A stretch of 64,000 nt of DNA from Allobosea sp. AAP35 (GTDB lineage: Bacteria; Pseudomonadota; Alphaproteobacteria; Rhizobiales; Beijerinckiaceae). The position numbers and the translations under genes were made by a program. The notes under the pieces are model-generated. The model ran no database searches, had not been told where the DNA came from, and worked only from the letters and a program-made list of their open reading frames with translations. The number at the start of each line of letters is the position of its first letter. The first letter of the stretch is position 1. The stretch lies in contig NZ_LJHQ01000003.1 in assembly GCF_001295925.1 (NCBI RefSeq), positions 62,001 to 126,000 of the forward strand. The letters run 5' to 3'. Below, in pieces: positions 46,483-56,192 of the stretch.

Positions 46483-46971
46483 ATGTTCGATCCGACCACA
46501 TTCGTAGGCTTTCACACTTGGCTCAGCCTGGTTGCCATCGTAGCGGGGTTTCCCGTCGCGGCTGGGCTGTTGAACGGTCACATCCGCTCCGGCTGGACCG
46601 GCGTCTTCCTCTCGACCGCTTTCGCCACCAGCGCGACCGGTTTCGGCTTTCCCTTCAATGGCGTGCTGCCGTCCCATATCATCGGCGGGATTGCGCTCGT
46701 CATCGTCACGGTGGCCGGCTACGCGCTCTATGCCCGCCGGCTCGACGGCGCCTGGCGCCGTCTCTACGCCATCACCGCGATGCTGAGCTTTTATCTGCTG
46801 CTCTTCGTGCTGGTGGCACAGCTCTTCCAAAAGGTCCCCGCCTTGCACGCCATGGCGCCGACCGGGTCCGAGCCGCCCTTCGCGATCGCCGAAGGGCTCT
46901 TGCTCGTGGTCTTCGTGGCACTGACCTGGCTCGCGGCGCGCCGCTTCACGACCTATCGCGCGCTGGCCTGA
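46483..46971 (+). CDS. four-helix membrane protein, function unknown
   Basis: A 162-residue inner-membrane protein with four hydrophobic helices: about 10-29, 65-85, 95-115 and 138-155. The first helix begins FVGFHTWLSLVAIVAGF, and HTxxS plus SHIIGG give two membrane-edge histidines. I recognise no named family. It is convergent with the P450 gene, six bp apart. Confidence 0.72.
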   Translation: MFDPTTFVGFHTWLSLVAIVAGFPVAAGLLNGHIRSGWTGVFLSTAFATSATGFGFPFNGVLPSHIIGGIALVIVTVAGYALYARRLDGAWRRLYAITAMLSFYLLLFVLVAQLFQKVPALHAMAPTGSEPPFAIAEGLLLVVFVALTWLAARRFTTYRALA

Positions 46972-46977
46972 CGCCGC

Positions 46978-48348
46978 TTACGCACGCGCCTTCGCCGTCA
47001 TCCGTAGCGGGTGCTTCGGCCGCAGCGTGATCTTGAGCGTCGGCTCGGGCGCCTTTCCAGAGACCGGGTCGAGTCGCAGCGCCGGCAGCAGCACGGCGAG
47101 GATCGCAACCGCCTCCATTGTCGCGAACGCGCTGCCGATGCAGATGCGCGGGCCTGCGCCAAAGGGCAGATAGGCATAGCGATGCCGTCCGCGACCGGCG
47201 TCCCCCAGGAACCGCGCGGGGTCGAACATGTCCGGCCGGTCCCAGAGCCGCTCATGCCGATGCACCGCCTGGATCGGCACATAGAGCACCATGCCCTCCT
47301 TCAGCGAAACGCCGCCCAGCGTGAACGGCGCCTCGACCTGGCGCGTGATCACGGGGGCAGGCGGGTACAGCCGCATGGCCTCCTGAAACACGGCCTTCGT
47401 CAGAGGCAGGGCAGCGATATGCACCGGGAGCAGCGGCCCGCCACCGGTAACCACGGCGATCTCGGCAAGCACTTTCGCCTCCCAGTCGCGGTGCTGCGCC
47501 AGCAAGTGCAGGGTCCAGGCCAGCCCCAGCGCAGTGGTCTCGTGCCCGGCGGTGACGAAGGTCAGGAGGTTGTCGACGACTTCGCCATCGCTCATCGCCC
47601 GGCCGGTCTCGGGGTCGGCGCTCGCCAGCAGCATGTCGAGCAGATCGCCACGCTCGGGCGGCTCGGCGCGGCGCTGGCGCACCAGCCCACCGAGGCTCTC
47701 GCGCAGATAGCGGGTCGAAGCCCGTGCCTTGCCTCGCCCGGGATAAGGCAGCCAGTCCGGCGCGCGGAACAGATTGTAGACGAACATGAAGTTGGTCGGT
47801 TCGAGATAGTCGGAGATCGCCTGCTCGACCTTTGCGACGTCGAGCGCCTGAGACCCCGACATCATCGTCTCGACGATGATGTCGAAGGTCGTGCGCATCA
47901 TCTCATGGCCGATATCGAGCGCGGCTCCCCCGACACGCCAGCGCTCGCGCGTCGCTTCCGCGGCCGCGATCATCGCGGGCAGGAAACCGAGCAGCCGCTC
48001 ATGCTGGAAACCAGTCGCCACCGCCTGGCGCTGCCAGCGCCAATGGGCGCCATCGGCCGTCAGCAGGCCTTCGCCGATGGCCGGGCCCAGCACCTTGCGG
48101 ATCAGATCGCCCTTGCCAAGGTTGGTCGCCTGCTTCGTCAGCGCTTCCTGGATCAGCGCCGGGTCGCAGACATAAAGGCTGGTTCGCCGGCCGGTCTTCG
48201 CCAGCACAAGGGTCTCGCGATAGACCTCCGGCGGCATCGCCTGAAGTGGATTGCGCAGCAGCGAAGCGATGACGGACAAGGTGGGCCGCCGGCTTGTCAC
48301 CAAGCCGGACGGCTCGGCCGTCATCTCAAGCGCATCGAGTATCGCCAT
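46978..48348 (-). CDS. cytochrome P450
   Basis: A 456-residue soluble-type P450 monooxygenase. The I-helix oxygen-activating motif is FVTAGHETTALG, the ExxR motif is FQEAMRLYPPAP, and the heme-Cys loop is LPFGAGPRICIGSAF. The fold and IVETMMSG/DYLEP segments resemble the CYP4/CYP102-like bacterial group that hydroxylates fatty acids or hydrocarbons, but the substrate is not known. No ferredoxin partner is adjacent. ATG 48348 is chosen; the 45 codons upstream in frame are not P450-like. Confidence 0.9.
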   Translation of the reverse strand: MAILDALEMTAEPSGLVTSRRPTLSVIASLLRNPLQAMPPEVYRETLVLAKTGRRTSLYVCDPALIQEALTKQATNLGKGDLIRKVLGPAIGEGLLTADGAHWRWQRQAVATGFQHERLLGFLPAMIAAAEATRERWRVGGAALDIGHEMMRTTFDIIVETMMSGSQALDVAKVEQAISDYLEPTNFMFVYNLFRAPDWLPYPGRGKARASTRYLRESLGGLVRQRRAEPPERGDLLDMLLASADPETGRAMSDGEVVDNLLTFVTAGHETTALGLAWTLHLLAQHRDWEAKVLAEIAVVTGGGPLLPVHIAALPLTKAVFQEAMRLYPPAPVITRQVEAPFTLGGVSLKEGMVLYVPIQAVHRHERLWDRPDMFDPARFLGDAGRGRHRYAYLPFGAGPRICIGSAFATMEAVAILAVLLPALRLDPVSGKAPEPTLKITLRPKHPLRMTAKARA

Positions 48349-48409
48349 GGCGCGTCTCCATCGTCGCGCGCCAGAATCGTGGTGCAATGCGGCGTCATCG
48401 GGGCCGCAA

Positions 48410-49462
48410 TCAGTAGCCGCCGATGATCGGCAGGATTTCGCCCGTGATGTAGCTGGAGCACTGCGCCGAGGCGAGGAAGACATAGGCCGGCGCGATCTCC
48501 TCCGGCTGGGCGGGCCGCTTCATCGGCGTCTGCGAGCCAAACTGCGCGACGTCGTCCGCCTCCCGGTCGGATGGATTGAGCGGGGTCCACACGGGCCCGG
48601 GCGCCACCGCGTTGACGCGGATGCCGCGCGCCACGAGCTGCGCCGACAACGCCCGGGTGAAGGCGTGAATGCCGCCCTTCGTCATCGAATAGTCGATCAG
48701 CTCTTTGCTGCCGGTGAGCCCCGTGACTGACCCCGTGTTGACGATCGCGCCGCCCTGGCCCATCTGCGCCACCGCCGCCTGCGCCATGTGGAAATAGCCG
48801 TAGAGATTGGTCTTCAGTGTCGTGTCGAAATGCTCTTCGCTCAGATCCTCGAGACGCGAGGCATGGACCTGGAACGCGGCGTTGTTGACCAGCACATCGA
48901 GCTGCCCGAAGGCCTTGACGACCGTGTCGACGGCCTTGCGGCAGAAATTGGCATCGCGGACATCGCCAGCAAGCGCCATGCCGCGCTGGCCTTCCGCCTC
49001 GATCGCCTTCAGCGTGTCGGCGGCGTCAAGGCTTTCGTCGAGATGCAGGATGGCGACATCCGCGCCCTCGCGCGCAAAAAACACCGCAACGGCCCGTCCG
49101 ATGCCGGAATCGCCCCCGGTGATGATCGCAACCTTGCCCTCGAGCTTGCCCGAACCCTTGTAATAGGGCGCGTCATACATCGGCGCCGGATCGAGCGCTG
49201 CTTCCGAACCGGGCTTGGGCTGGTGCTGCTTCTTGAAGGGCGGCTCCGGGTAGTTTCGCGCGCCGGCCTGCATCGCGCCCTCGGCCTCCTTGGTGGGTTT
49301 CCTGTCGGACCGGGCAATGTCCTTCTGAATGCGACGCTGCTGCTCGCCAGCCGCCTTCAACGCCTTGTCGGGCTTCGACTGCTTGCCGGGCTTCACCGCC
49401 TTGTCGGGCTGCGCCGCCTTGTCAGTCTTGCCGGAGGTGGGCTTCTTCGTGGATTTCGCCAT
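48410..49462 (-). CDS. SDR oxidoreductase with Lys-rich N-terminal extension
   Basis: A 350-residue short-chain dehydrogenase (YhdG/YgfF/glucose-dehydrogenase-like). The Rossmann motif is ITGGDSGIGRAVA near 114, with NNAAF, the catalytic YSMTKG (Tyr and Lys) and the C-terminal ITGEILPIIGGY. Before the enzyme domain lies a 70-residue highly basic, low-complexity tail built from repeated K-P-D-K-A-(V/L)-K patterns. The spacer EPPFKKQHQPKPGSEAALDP occurs in a family of stress-linked SDRs. The tail could bind nucleic acid or membranes; that is inference. The substrate is unknown. Confidence 0.87.
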   Translation of the reverse strand: MAKSTKKPTSGKTDKAAQPDKAVKPGKQSKPDKALKAAGEQQRRIQKDIARSDRKPTKEAEGAMQAGARNYPEPPFKKQHQPKPGSEAALDPAPMYDAPYYKGSGKLEGKVAIITGGDSGIGRAVAVFFAREGADVAILHLDESLDAADTLKAIEAEGQRGMALAGDVRDANFCRKAVDTVVKAFGQLDVLVNNAAFQVHASRLEDLSEEHFDTTLKTNLYGYFHMAQAAVAQMGQGGAIVNTGSVTGLTGSKELIDYSMTKGGIHAFTRALSAQLVARGIRVNAVAPGPVWTPLNPSDREADDVAQFGSQTPMKRPAQPEEIAPAYVFLASAQCSSYITGEILPIIGGY

Positions 49463-49722
49463 GGGAGGGTCCTTGCCTGTCGCGCGCCTGTCGAGGGGTG
49501 AACAGGTGGGCGAACAGGGGGTTCCATCCTCCGCGCGCTCGCGCTCCCCGCGAGGGCGCGGCGATGACGCTCTTCCCCCGGCGCCTCGAACGCCCTAAAC
49601 AGCGCTGATATCCCAGCGGCGGCAGAGCAGCCGGCGGCGACACCGTTTCGCCGCAGCCTTGTCGCAGACCTCATCAGACGGCGCACCATCCGCGCCCTCC
49701 GCACCACGGAACCTGAAAACCC

Positions 49723-50424
49723 ATGTCGCTCGTCGATTCCGTCCGCAAGGTGATCGTGCCCATCCACAAGGAGGGCTATGTTTTCATCGCCATCGGCCTG
49801 GTGGCGACGATCGTGCTCGCCAATCTCTGGTCGCCCTTCGGCTGGATCGGCGCGATCGTCACGCTGTGGATCTGCTATTTCTTCCGCGATCCGATCCGCA
49901 TCACGCCGCAGCGCGAGGGGCTGGTGATCTCGCCGGCCGACGGCCGCGTCAGCCAGATCGCCTCGGCCCTGCCGCCGCCGGAATTGAACCTCCCGGCCGA
50001 ACCGATGACGCGCATCTCGATTTTCATGAACGTCTTCGACTGCCATGTGAATCGGGCCCCGGTCCCGGGCCGCATCGTCAAGATGGCCTACACGCCGGGC
50101 CTCTTCCTTAATGCCGATCTCGACAAGGCCAGCGACGACAACGAACGCAACGCGCTGGCGATCGAAACCAGCCACGGGATCGTTGGCGTCGTCCAGATCG
50201 CCGGCCTGATCGCGCGCCGCATCGTGCCCTTCGTCAAGGAGGGCGAGTTGATCGGCACCGGCGAGCGCTTTGGCCTGATCCGCTTCGGCTCGCGGGTTGA
50301 CGTCTATCTTCCGCTCGGCGTGATTCCGCTGGTCGGCGAGGGCCAGACGGCGTTTGCAGGCGAGACAGTGCTGGCCGATTTCGCCGGCAGCGAGCCGGCG
50401 CTGCGGCTCTTCCGCGGGATTTGA
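49723..50424 (+). CDS. psd: phosphatidylserine decarboxylase (short form)
   Basis: A 233-residue membrane-linked enzyme that makes phosphatidylethanolamine. It has an N-terminal hydrophobic segment (about 18-50), then [37 protein letters not shown] and, near the C-terminus, [11 protein letters not shown]. The Gly-Ser bond in the last motif is the self-cleavage site that creates the pyruvoyl group, as in the short, Sinorhizobium-type Psd. It is 44 bp ahead of pssA, the preceding step of the pathway. Confidence 0.94.
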   Translation: MSLVDSVRKVIVPIHKEGYVFIAIGLVATIVLANLWSPFGWIGAIVTLWICYFFRDPIRITPQREGLVISPADGRVSQIASALPPPELNLPAEPMTRISIFMNVFDCHVNRAPVPGRIVKMAYTPGLFLNADLDKASDDNERNALAIETSHGIVGVVQIAGLIARRIVPFVKEGELIGTGERFGLIRFGSRVDVYLPLGVIPLVGEGQTAFAGETVLADFAGSEPALRLFRGI

Positions 50425-50468
50425 GTGCCGCCTAGCCTCCGGCCCCAAAACCGCGTATCCCGGCTGGC

Positions 50469-51314
50469 ATGAGCGATCTCTTTCCCCCCTTCGAGCCCGA
50501 ACGCGCCGAATCCCGGCGCGCCCGCTTCAAGTCGATTCCATTCCGGCTGATCGCGCCCAATGTCATCACGCTGCTGGCGCTCTGCCTCGGCCTGACGGCG
50601 ATGCGCCTCGTCGTCGAGGGCAAGCTCGAGACCGCCACCATCTGCATTCTCGTCGCCGCCGCGCTCGATGGCGTCGATGGCCGCCTGGCGCGCATGCTGA
50701 AGGGCACCTCGCGCTTCGGCGCCGAGCTCGATTCGCTCTCGGATTTCGTCAATTTCGGCGTCGCCACCGGCTATGTCCTGTGGATCTTCGTGCTGCACGA
50801 TCTGCGCTCCTTCGGCTGGATCATCGTGCTGACCCTGGCCTGCGCCATGGCGCTGCGGCTGGCGCGCTTCAACGTCATGATCGACGATCCCGATCGGCCG
50901 GAATGGCAGAAGAACTTCTTCGTCGGCATGCCGGCCCCGGCCGGAGCGATCACGGCGATGCTGCCGCTCTATCTGCATTTCATCGGCGTGCCGGTGCAGG
51001 ACTACGGCGCGGTGCCGGTCGGCCTCTACATCCTGTTCATCGCCTTCCTGACGATCTCGCGCATCCCCTGCTATGCCGGCAAGACGCTGGGCACCCGCAT
51101 CCCGCGCGACAGGGTGCTGCCGATCTTCGTGGCGGTCGTGGTCGTGGCGGGGCTGTTCTTCGCCTATCCCTTCGAGATGCTGGCGCTGATCGTGCTCGCC
51201 TATCTCGCCACGATCCCGCTCAGCGCGGCCCGCTACCGCAAGCTCGACCGCGAACACGAGGCGGCTGCGGCGGCGTCCCCCGTTGCCGAGGATGCGCCGG
51301 CGGGTCCGGCCTGA
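50469..51314 (+). CDS. pssA: CDP-diacylglycerol--serine O-phosphatidyltransferase
   Basis: A 281-residue inner-membrane enzyme with about eight helices. The CDP-alcohol phosphotransferase motif (DG-x2-AR-x8-G-x3-D-x3-D) is visible as DGVDGRLARMLKG followed by SRFGAELDSLSD near 65-92. It makes phosphatidylserine, the substrate of the adjacent Psd. The N-terminal RFKSIPFRLIAPNVITLLAL start is typical. The last 25 residues are Ala/Pro-rich. Confidence 0.94.
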   Translation: MSDLFPPFEPERAESRRARFKSIPFRLIAPNVITLLALCLGLTAMRLVVEGKLETATICILVAAALDGVDGRLARMLKGTSRFGAELDSLSDFVNFGVATGYVLWIFVLHDLRSFGWIIVLTLACAMALRLARFNVMIDDPDRPEWQKNFFVGMPAPAGAITAMLPLYLHFIGVPVQDYGAVPVGLYILFIAFLTISRIPCYAGKTLGTRIPRDRVLPIFVAVVVVAGLFFAYPFEMLALIVLAYLATIPLSAARYRKLDREHEAAAAASPVAEDAPAGPA

Positions 51315-51341
51315 TCACGCTGCGGTCGGCCTGAGGGGCGA

Positions 51342-51553
51342 TCAGCGCTGGCGGCCGAGGCGCGTCAGCCTCGCCGCATGGGAGCGGGTGCGCCCGAAGA
51401 GCGGCGCAAGGGTCGAATTGGCGGGTGTCTCGGCATGTCGGCGACCGCGTCCTGGCGGCATTGGCCTGCGGCGTCGCCATACGGCCGGCGAACGCCTGGG
51501 CCTCGACCCCGGCGATGGCCGCGGGACGCGGCTTTCGGGGTCGATGACGCTAT
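51342..51553 (-). pseudogene. decayed copy of the downstream phasin-like gene
   Basis: On the minus strand the sequence follows the gene at 53887-54276. The 5' part (from 51553) matches its first ~65 bases, but the start codon is ATA instead of ATG and an extra C in GACCCCGAAAG shifts the frame. A large internal block is missing, and the 3' part again matches, including CGCCAATTCGAC, ATGCGGCGAGGCTGACGCGC and the stop plus ~18 bp beyond it. About 212 bp remain of 390. The intact copy lies across the chemotaxis receptor gene, so this is a duplication relic. Confidence 0.82.
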
Positions 51554-51689
51554 GGAAGATTTCCGGGGAACGGACAGGGCGGCCCTTGCAGGGCCCTTCC
51601 GCGCGGCCATCGCGCTATGCGGCGTGGAGAGGTGTCGCAGCGATCCGCGTGAACGCAGGGTAAGGCTGGCGCACAGCTCGATCGAACAT

Positions 51690-51840
51690 GTCAAAAAAAC
51701 GCAACTATTCCATGTAAGGACAGATTTACACAGCATATTCAAAAGCTGACGTAATGGAATGTCATATAATAAACCTCTAGGAATCAGTTTTAACGAATTA
51801 TTATTATTTTTGCATCTTATTTTGAAGGGTCAAGCGCCTC
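51690..51840. promoter_or_regulatory. AT-rich region with consensus -10 box upstream of the chemotaxis receptor
   Basis: This stretch is strikingly AT-rich for the window (8 of 40 bases G+C in 51781-51820). It contains a perfect TATAAT at 51765-51770; no clear -35 is spaced 16-18 bp upstream. Probable promoter region of the receptor gene, or the edge of inserted DNA. Confidence 0.45.
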
Positions 51841-51923
51841 GACGCATCAGGCATGATGCGGTTCGGCGGCGCTACACTTCACCCATCATGGTCAGTGCCA
51901 AGGTTTCTTTAGAGGAGCCCCTC

Positions 51924-53561
51924 GTGACGTCCCCCATCAACGATCGCCTCGAATTTCTGCAGATCGACCAGAAGACGAAAGATGACGTCAAGCGGCTGAA
52001 ACCGATCGTGGCCGCGCAGATGCCGGTCGCGCTAGCGCGGTTCTACGAGCACATCAAGCGTTATCCCGAGACGCGAAAGTTCTTCTCCTCGGAGACTATG
52101 ATGAAATCGGCGCGAGATCGCCAGATTTCGCACTGGGAAATCATCGTCGAGGGTGAGTTCGGCGAGGATTACTATCGCCGTGTTTCAACGGTCGGTCAGA
52201 CGCATGCCCGCATCGGGCTGGAGCCGCGCTGGTACATTGGCGGTTATGCGCTGGTGCTGGAGGACCTGATCCGAGCCGCAGTGTCGGCACAGGGCCGCAA
52301 GAAGGGCTGGTTTGCCGGCTCGGGCGACAGCGAGCAACTCGCCAATTCGCTGGCCAGCCTGAGCAAGGTCGTGCTGCTCGACATCGAACTCGCCGTGAGC
52401 GTCTATTTCGAGGCGGCCGAGAAGGCACGCCTCGAGGCTGAGGCGAAGCAGGCCGAGGTCGCGGCGGAGGCGATCCGGACCTCGCAGCAGGAGGTGGTCG
52501 GCCTCTTCGGCGATGCCTTCGGCCGGCTGGCCGCCGGCGATCTCAGCGCCCGCATCGACCATTCCGTGCCTGCAATTTTCGAGGGCATGAAGGAGAGTTT
52601 CAACGTCACTGTCGAGAAGCTCTCCCGCACCATGACGACGATCAAGGCCGCCTCCGCCGAGGCGCAGGCCAAGTCGGCGGACATCAAGAGCGGCGCCAAC
52701 GACCTCTCACAGCGTACAGAGCAGCAGGCCTCGGCGCTGGAGGAGACGGCGGCGACGAGCGAGGAGATGGCGGCCTCCGTCAAGGCTTCGGCCCATGCCG
52801 CGCGTCAGGCGGCCGATCTCGCCTCCCGTGCCATGTCGAGCGCCCGCTCCGGCGGCGAGATCGCGACACAGGCGGTCGAGGCCATGAACATGATCGAGGA
52901 GGCTTCCCACAAGATCTCCGACATCATCCGGGTCATCGACGACATCGCTTTCCAGACCAATCTGCTGGCGCTGAATGCGGCGGTGGAGGCGGCTCGCGCG
53001 GGCGATGCCGGCCGCGGCTTCGCGGTCGTCGCCAGCGAGGTCCGCACGCTGGCGCAGCGCTCCGGTGAAGCGGCGAAGGACATCGCGGCGCTGATCGCAT
53101 CGTCGAACGTCCAGGTGCAGCAGGGTGTCTCGCTGGTGCGCCGGGCTGGCGATGCGCTGACGCAGATCGTCGTCGATTCCGGTGCGGTCTCCGACACCAT
53201 CGTCGAGATTTCGGCAGCAGCCGCCCAGCAGGCGACGGGAGTGGACGAGATGAGCCAGTCGGTCGCGCAGCTCGACCAGATGACCCAGCAGAACGCGTCG
53301 CTCGCCGAGCGCAGCGCCGCATCCGCCAGCCTGCTCTTCGCCAAGGTCGGCGAGCTGAACGATCTGGTCGCTGCTTTCCGCACCAGCCAACAGGCCGGCC
53401 TCGGGCTGGCGGCCAGGGAGGGGGGCTATACCGGCGCTCCGATCGTGCCTGCCGAGCCCGAGCGCCTGCGCAAGCTTGCCGCCGCCGCCTTCTCTCCCGG
53501 CCGGGCCACCAAGCAGGTCGCCAATGGCCGTCCGCAGGCGACGGGCTGGGACGAGTTCTAG
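51924..53561 (+). CDS. globin-coupled methyl-accepting chemotaxis protein
   Basis: A 545-residue cytoplasmic receptor. An N-terminal globin sensor domain (about 1-160) carries the heme-binding His94 in [25 protein letters not shown]-like linker follows near 195-240 ([18 protein letters not shown]). The C-terminal MCP signalling domain has the hairpin tip [20 protein letters not shown] and [20 protein letters not shown], and the C-terminal end is Trp-Asp-Glu-Phe. No transmembrane helix is present. It should sense oxygen or another gas and signal to CheA. GTG 51924 is chosen because AGAGGAG lies six bases upstream; ATG 51888 has no ribosome-binding site. Confidence 0.9.
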   Translation: MTSPINDRLEFLQIDQKTKDDVKRLKPIVAAQMPVALARFYEHIKRYPETRKFFSSETMMKSARDRQISHWEIIVEGEFGEDYYRRVSTVGQTHARIGLEPRWYIGGYALVLEDLIRAAVSAQGRKKGWFAGSGDSEQLANSLASLSKVVLLDIELAVSVYFEAAEKARLEAEAKQAEVAAEAIRTSQQEVVGLFGDAFGRLAAGDLSARIDHSVPAIFEGMKESFNVTVEKLSRTMTTIKAASAEAQAKSADIKSGANDLSQRTEQQASALEETAATSEEMAASVKASAHAARQAADLASRAMSSARSGGEIATQAVEAMNMIEEASHKISDIIRVIDDIAFQTNLLALNAAVEAARAGDAGRGFAVVASEVRTLAQRSGEAAKDIAALIASSNVQVQQGVSLVRRAGDALTQIVVDSGAVSDTIVEISAAAAQQATGVDEMSQSVAQLDQMTQQNASLAERSAASASLLFAKVGELNDLVAAFRTSQQAGLGLAAREGGYTGAPIVPAEPERLRKLAAAAFSPGRATKQVANGRPQATGWDEF

Positions 53562-53886
53562 CGCTTGCGACGTCAGGAGCGCGCCGGCTCGCTGGGCTGG
53601 TGCGCCCCTGACGCGTTGAAACTCCAAAAGGCCGTCAGCGGGGGCTGTCGGGTTCGGCAGCGAAAGCCGCTGACGTGACCATTCATCGGCGCTCCACGAA
53701 CGCTGCGCGATGCGTTTGCTCCAGGGTCGGCCGTCAAGAGACGGCGTGGTCTCCAAGGTCAGGCGCTGCGGCGCGATTCACGAGTGAGAGTGAGACGTCG
53801 AACAGGGTTTCTGGACCCGTCGACGGCACTTCCGCCGCATCGCACCGGCGGGTCTGCGGAGCCGGCTGCGATCAGCCTGAGGGCGA
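53562..53886. other. intergenic region with hairpin after the chemotaxis receptor
   Basis: A 325-bp gap between convergent genes. A 15-bp imperfect inverted repeat (53571-53585 with 53599-53613) lies 10 bp past the receptor stop and may end its transcript, although it lacks a T-run. The remainder shows no gene that I can support. Confidence 0.55.
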
Positions 53887-54276
53887 TCAGCGCTTGCGGC
53901 CGGGGCGCGTCAGCCTCGCCGCATTGGCGCGGGTCCGCTTGGAGAACGGCTCGAGCGTCGAATTGGCGACCTTGGCGGCTTCCTCGGCATAATCGACGGC
54001 GGCCAGCGGATTGAGCGCGACCCCCCACCAGAACATCACGGCGGCCTGGCTGGCGGCAAAGCCGCTCTCCATCACGGCGGACATCTTCTCGCTGACCGCA
54101 CTGGCCGCCTCGCGCTGGCCGTGGCTATCGCCGAGCGCGCCGCGCATCAGGATCGGCATGCGCAGCGCGATGGTCATGCCGGCATCGGCCTGCAACGTCA
54201 CCATGCGGGCGGCAAGCGCCTGCGCCTCGACCCCGGCGGCGGCCGCGGGACGCGTCTTTCGGGTCGATGACGCCAT
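53887..54276 (-). CDS. phasin-like small protein
   Basis: A 129-residue protein, helical and Ala-rich. The centre reads SEKMSAVMESGFAASQAA then VMFWWGVALNPLA; the C-terminus LEPFSKRTRANAARLTR is like the basic tail of phasin-family proteins that coat polyhydroxyalkanoate granules. The assignment is tentative, based on composition and tail. A decayed copy lies at 51342-51553. It is convergent with the chemotaxis receptor gene. Confidence 0.6.
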   Translation of the reverse strand: MASSTRKTRPAAAAGVEAQALAARMVTLQADAGMTIALRMPILMRGALGDSHGQREAASAVSEKMSAVMESGFAASQAAVMFWWGVALNPLAAVDYAEEAAKVANSTLEPFSKRTRANAARLTRPGRKR

Positions 54277-54580
54277 GACGGAAGGCTCCGGAAAGATGGG
54301 AAAGATCGCGCCAAGGGCGCAGAACGGCCAGATAGTGCACCGGCCGACAGGTCGATCAACTGTGGCCTTTCGCGGTCAAAGGTGCAACGCCGCGTAGCGG
54401 CGGAGGTTGCATGTATGATGCGCATGGTGAATGCCGAGAGCAAGAACAGTGTGATGGCGTGCGTCTGGCGCATCGCTGGGCTGGCCGCCGTGCTGCGTAT
54501 TTCTCCCCTGCCCAAAATGCTCTAGAGCCTGTTGCCTATGCGCGGCGTCCCGCCCGCGCCGGAATCGGTTCGGACTGCCC
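54277..54580. other. intergenic region upstream of maf
   Basis: A 304-bp region. It has an imperfect hairpin at 54383-54411 (TGCAAC/GTTGCA with an inner GCCGC/GCGGC). A 33-codon open frame begins at ATG 54424, but it lacks a clear ribosome-binding site and I do not call it. In many relatives infA lies just before maf; it is not here. Confidence 0.45.
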
Positions 54581-55231
54581 GTGAGCTTCTTTGCCTCTCC
54601 CAAACATCCCGGTTGGCGGCCGATGCTGGTCCTCGCCTCGGCCTCGCCGCGCAGGCTCGCGCTTCTCGAACAGGCGGGCCTCAAGCCCGATGCGATGCTG
54701 CCGGCCGATCTCGACGAGACGCCGCTGAAGGGCGAGCGCCCGCGCGATCTCTCCCGCCGCCTCGCCCGCGAGAAGGCGCAGGCTGCTAAGATCGGCGCCG
54801 CCAGCCGGCCCGATCTCGAAGGCTGCTACATCGTCGCCGCCGACACAGTCGTCGCGGTCGGCCGGCGCATCCTGCCCAAGGCCGAGATCGTGGATGAAGC
54901 CGCAGCCTGCCTGCGCCTGCTCTCGGGCCGGGCTCACAGGGTCTACACCGCGGTCGCGTTGGTGACGCCGGGTGGCGCGATCCGCGAGCGCGTGGTCGAG
55001 ACCAGGCTGCGCTTCAAGCGCCTCGCGACCGAGGACATCGAGACCTATCTCGCCTCGGGCGAATGGCGCGGCAAGGCCGGTGGCTACGCCATCCAGGGCA
55101 TCGCCGGCTCCTTCGTGGTCAAGCTCGTCGGCTCCTACACCGGCGTGGTGGGTCTGCCGCTCTATGAGACGGTGAACTTGCTCGGCGGCGAGGGATTTCC
55201 CGTGCGGTTCGGCTGGATGAATGTGGGGTAG
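54581..55231 (+). CDS. maf: Maf-family nucleotide pyrophosphatase
   Basis: A 216-residue Maf protein. Marks are [18 protein letters not shown] near residue 16, [47 protein letters not shown] and a final [11 protein letters not shown]. Maf enzymes hydrolyse non-canonical or m7-type nucleoside triphosphates in the cytoplasm. GTG 54581 is annotated; ATG 54623 would give a start closer to the common [11 protein letters not shown] form. In many alphaproteobacteria yacG follows directly, but here yacG is 7.8 kb downstream. Confidence 0.92.
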   Translation: MSFFASPKHPGWRPMLVLASASPRRLALLEQAGLKPDAMLPADLDETPLKGERPRDLSRRLAREKAQAAKIGAASRPDLEGCYIVAADTVVAVGRRILPKAEIVDEAAACLRLLSGRAHRVYTAVALVTPGGAIRERVVETRLRFKRLATEDIETYLASGEWRGKAGGYAIQGIAGSFVVKLVGSYTGVVGLPLYETVNLLGGEGFPVRFGWMNVG

Positions 55232-55396
55232 GGCGCCCGGGCTTCCGGCATGGTCGAGGCTTCAGCGCATGAGGAACCGTTTTCAGCGACGTGGGTTGAC
55301 CAGCCTCATGCCTCCGGTGGTTGTGGCCTGGCGCGAGAGCGCCTACACTGTGCCCTCAGAGGGCCCACCATTCACGATTGAACGGGGCGCTTGCCA

Positions 55397-56146
55397 GTGA
55401 GTCCGAGTGTGCAAGACCCCATGCTCGCAGACGCCCGCCTTTTCTATCAGCCGCAGGTCAGTTCGGACGGCAAGACGCTGCTGGGGGTCGAGTGCCTGCT
55501 GCGATCCGTCCATCCTGACGGCGCCGTGTCTGGCCCGGATGGCATTCTGGGCCGGATCGACAGCGACGCGCAGGCTGATCAGCTGGATTGGTGGGTGATC
55601 CGGCAGGCCTGCACGGACGCCCGGCGCTGGCCGGGGCTGACGATCGCGATCAACATCAGTGCCCGTCAATTCCAGTCTCCCGATTTTGCCAGCCTTTTGC
55701 TGGATGTCATCGGCGAGATCGGCATCGACCCCGGGCAGCTCGAACTCGAATTGCTCGAGAGCGGGATCATCGAGAATTTCGAGGGCGCCATCGCGACGAT
55801 GAACCTCCTGCGTCAAAGCAGGATCAGCATCGCGCTGGACGATTTCGGCACCGGCTATTCCAGCCTCGCCTATCTGCAGAAGCTCCCGATCGACAAATTG
55901 AAGCTCGATCGCTCTTTGATCGGCAGCACGGGCGAACTCAAGGCGGCCGCCATTGTCCAGGCGGTCACGGCGCTGTCGCGCGCCCTGGGACTGAAGGTCG
56001 TGGCGGAAGGCGTGGAAACGAAAGCCCAGCAGCAATTCCTGCGCGTGGCCGGCTGCCATCTTCTGCAGGGCTACCTCTATTCGCCTGCGGTGAGCGCCAG
56101 CGACATCGATGCGTTCATCGCGAGCGGGTGGCCGGCGACGCGGTGA
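55397..56146 (+). CDS. EAL-domain cyclic-di-GMP phosphodiesterase
   Basis: A stand-alone EAL domain of about 249 residues that would cleave c-di-GMP. The eponymous motif is ECLLRS rather than EALLRW, but the other metal and catalytic positions are kept: INISARQFQSPDF (Asn), LELLESGIIENF (Glu), LDDFGTGYSSL (Asp-Asp), LKLDRSLI (Lys) and VAEGVETKAQ (Glu). GTG 55397 is chosen with GGGG before it; TTG 55391, GTG 55409 and ATG 55421 are alternatives. There is no GGDEF or sensory domain, so it may act with partners such as the neighbouring response regulator. Confidence 0.85.
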   Translation: MSPSVQDPMLADARLFYQPQVSSDGKTLLGVECLLRSVHPDGAVSGPDGILGRIDSDAQADQLDWWVIRQACTDARRWPGLTIAINISARQFQSPDFASLLLDVIGEIGIDPGQLELELLESGIIENFEGAIATMNLLRQSRISIALDDFGTGYSSLAYLQKLPIDKLKLDRSLIGSTGELKAAAIVQAVTALSRALGLKVVAEGVETKAQQQFLRVAGCHLLQGYLYSPAVSASDIDAFIASGWPATR

Positions 56147-56192
56147 GGCTGCAGGATCGCACTGCCGCAAGCGGGAGATGGCGCGGCATGTC

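Noticed and set aside
44388..46499. Very long antisense open frames, e.g. opposite the Atm1-type exporter, the hybrid kinase (59773-62112) and the lyase (10031-11386)
   Set aside because: They are antiparallel shadows of well-supported genes, rich in Arg/Gln/His/Asp, without domains or ribosome-binding sites; such frames are expected at this GC content.
54424..54525. 33-codon open frame upstream of maf, considered as a remnant of infA or a leader peptide
   Set aside because: It shows no initiation factor IF-1 sequence, no ribosome-binding site, and no coupling to maf.
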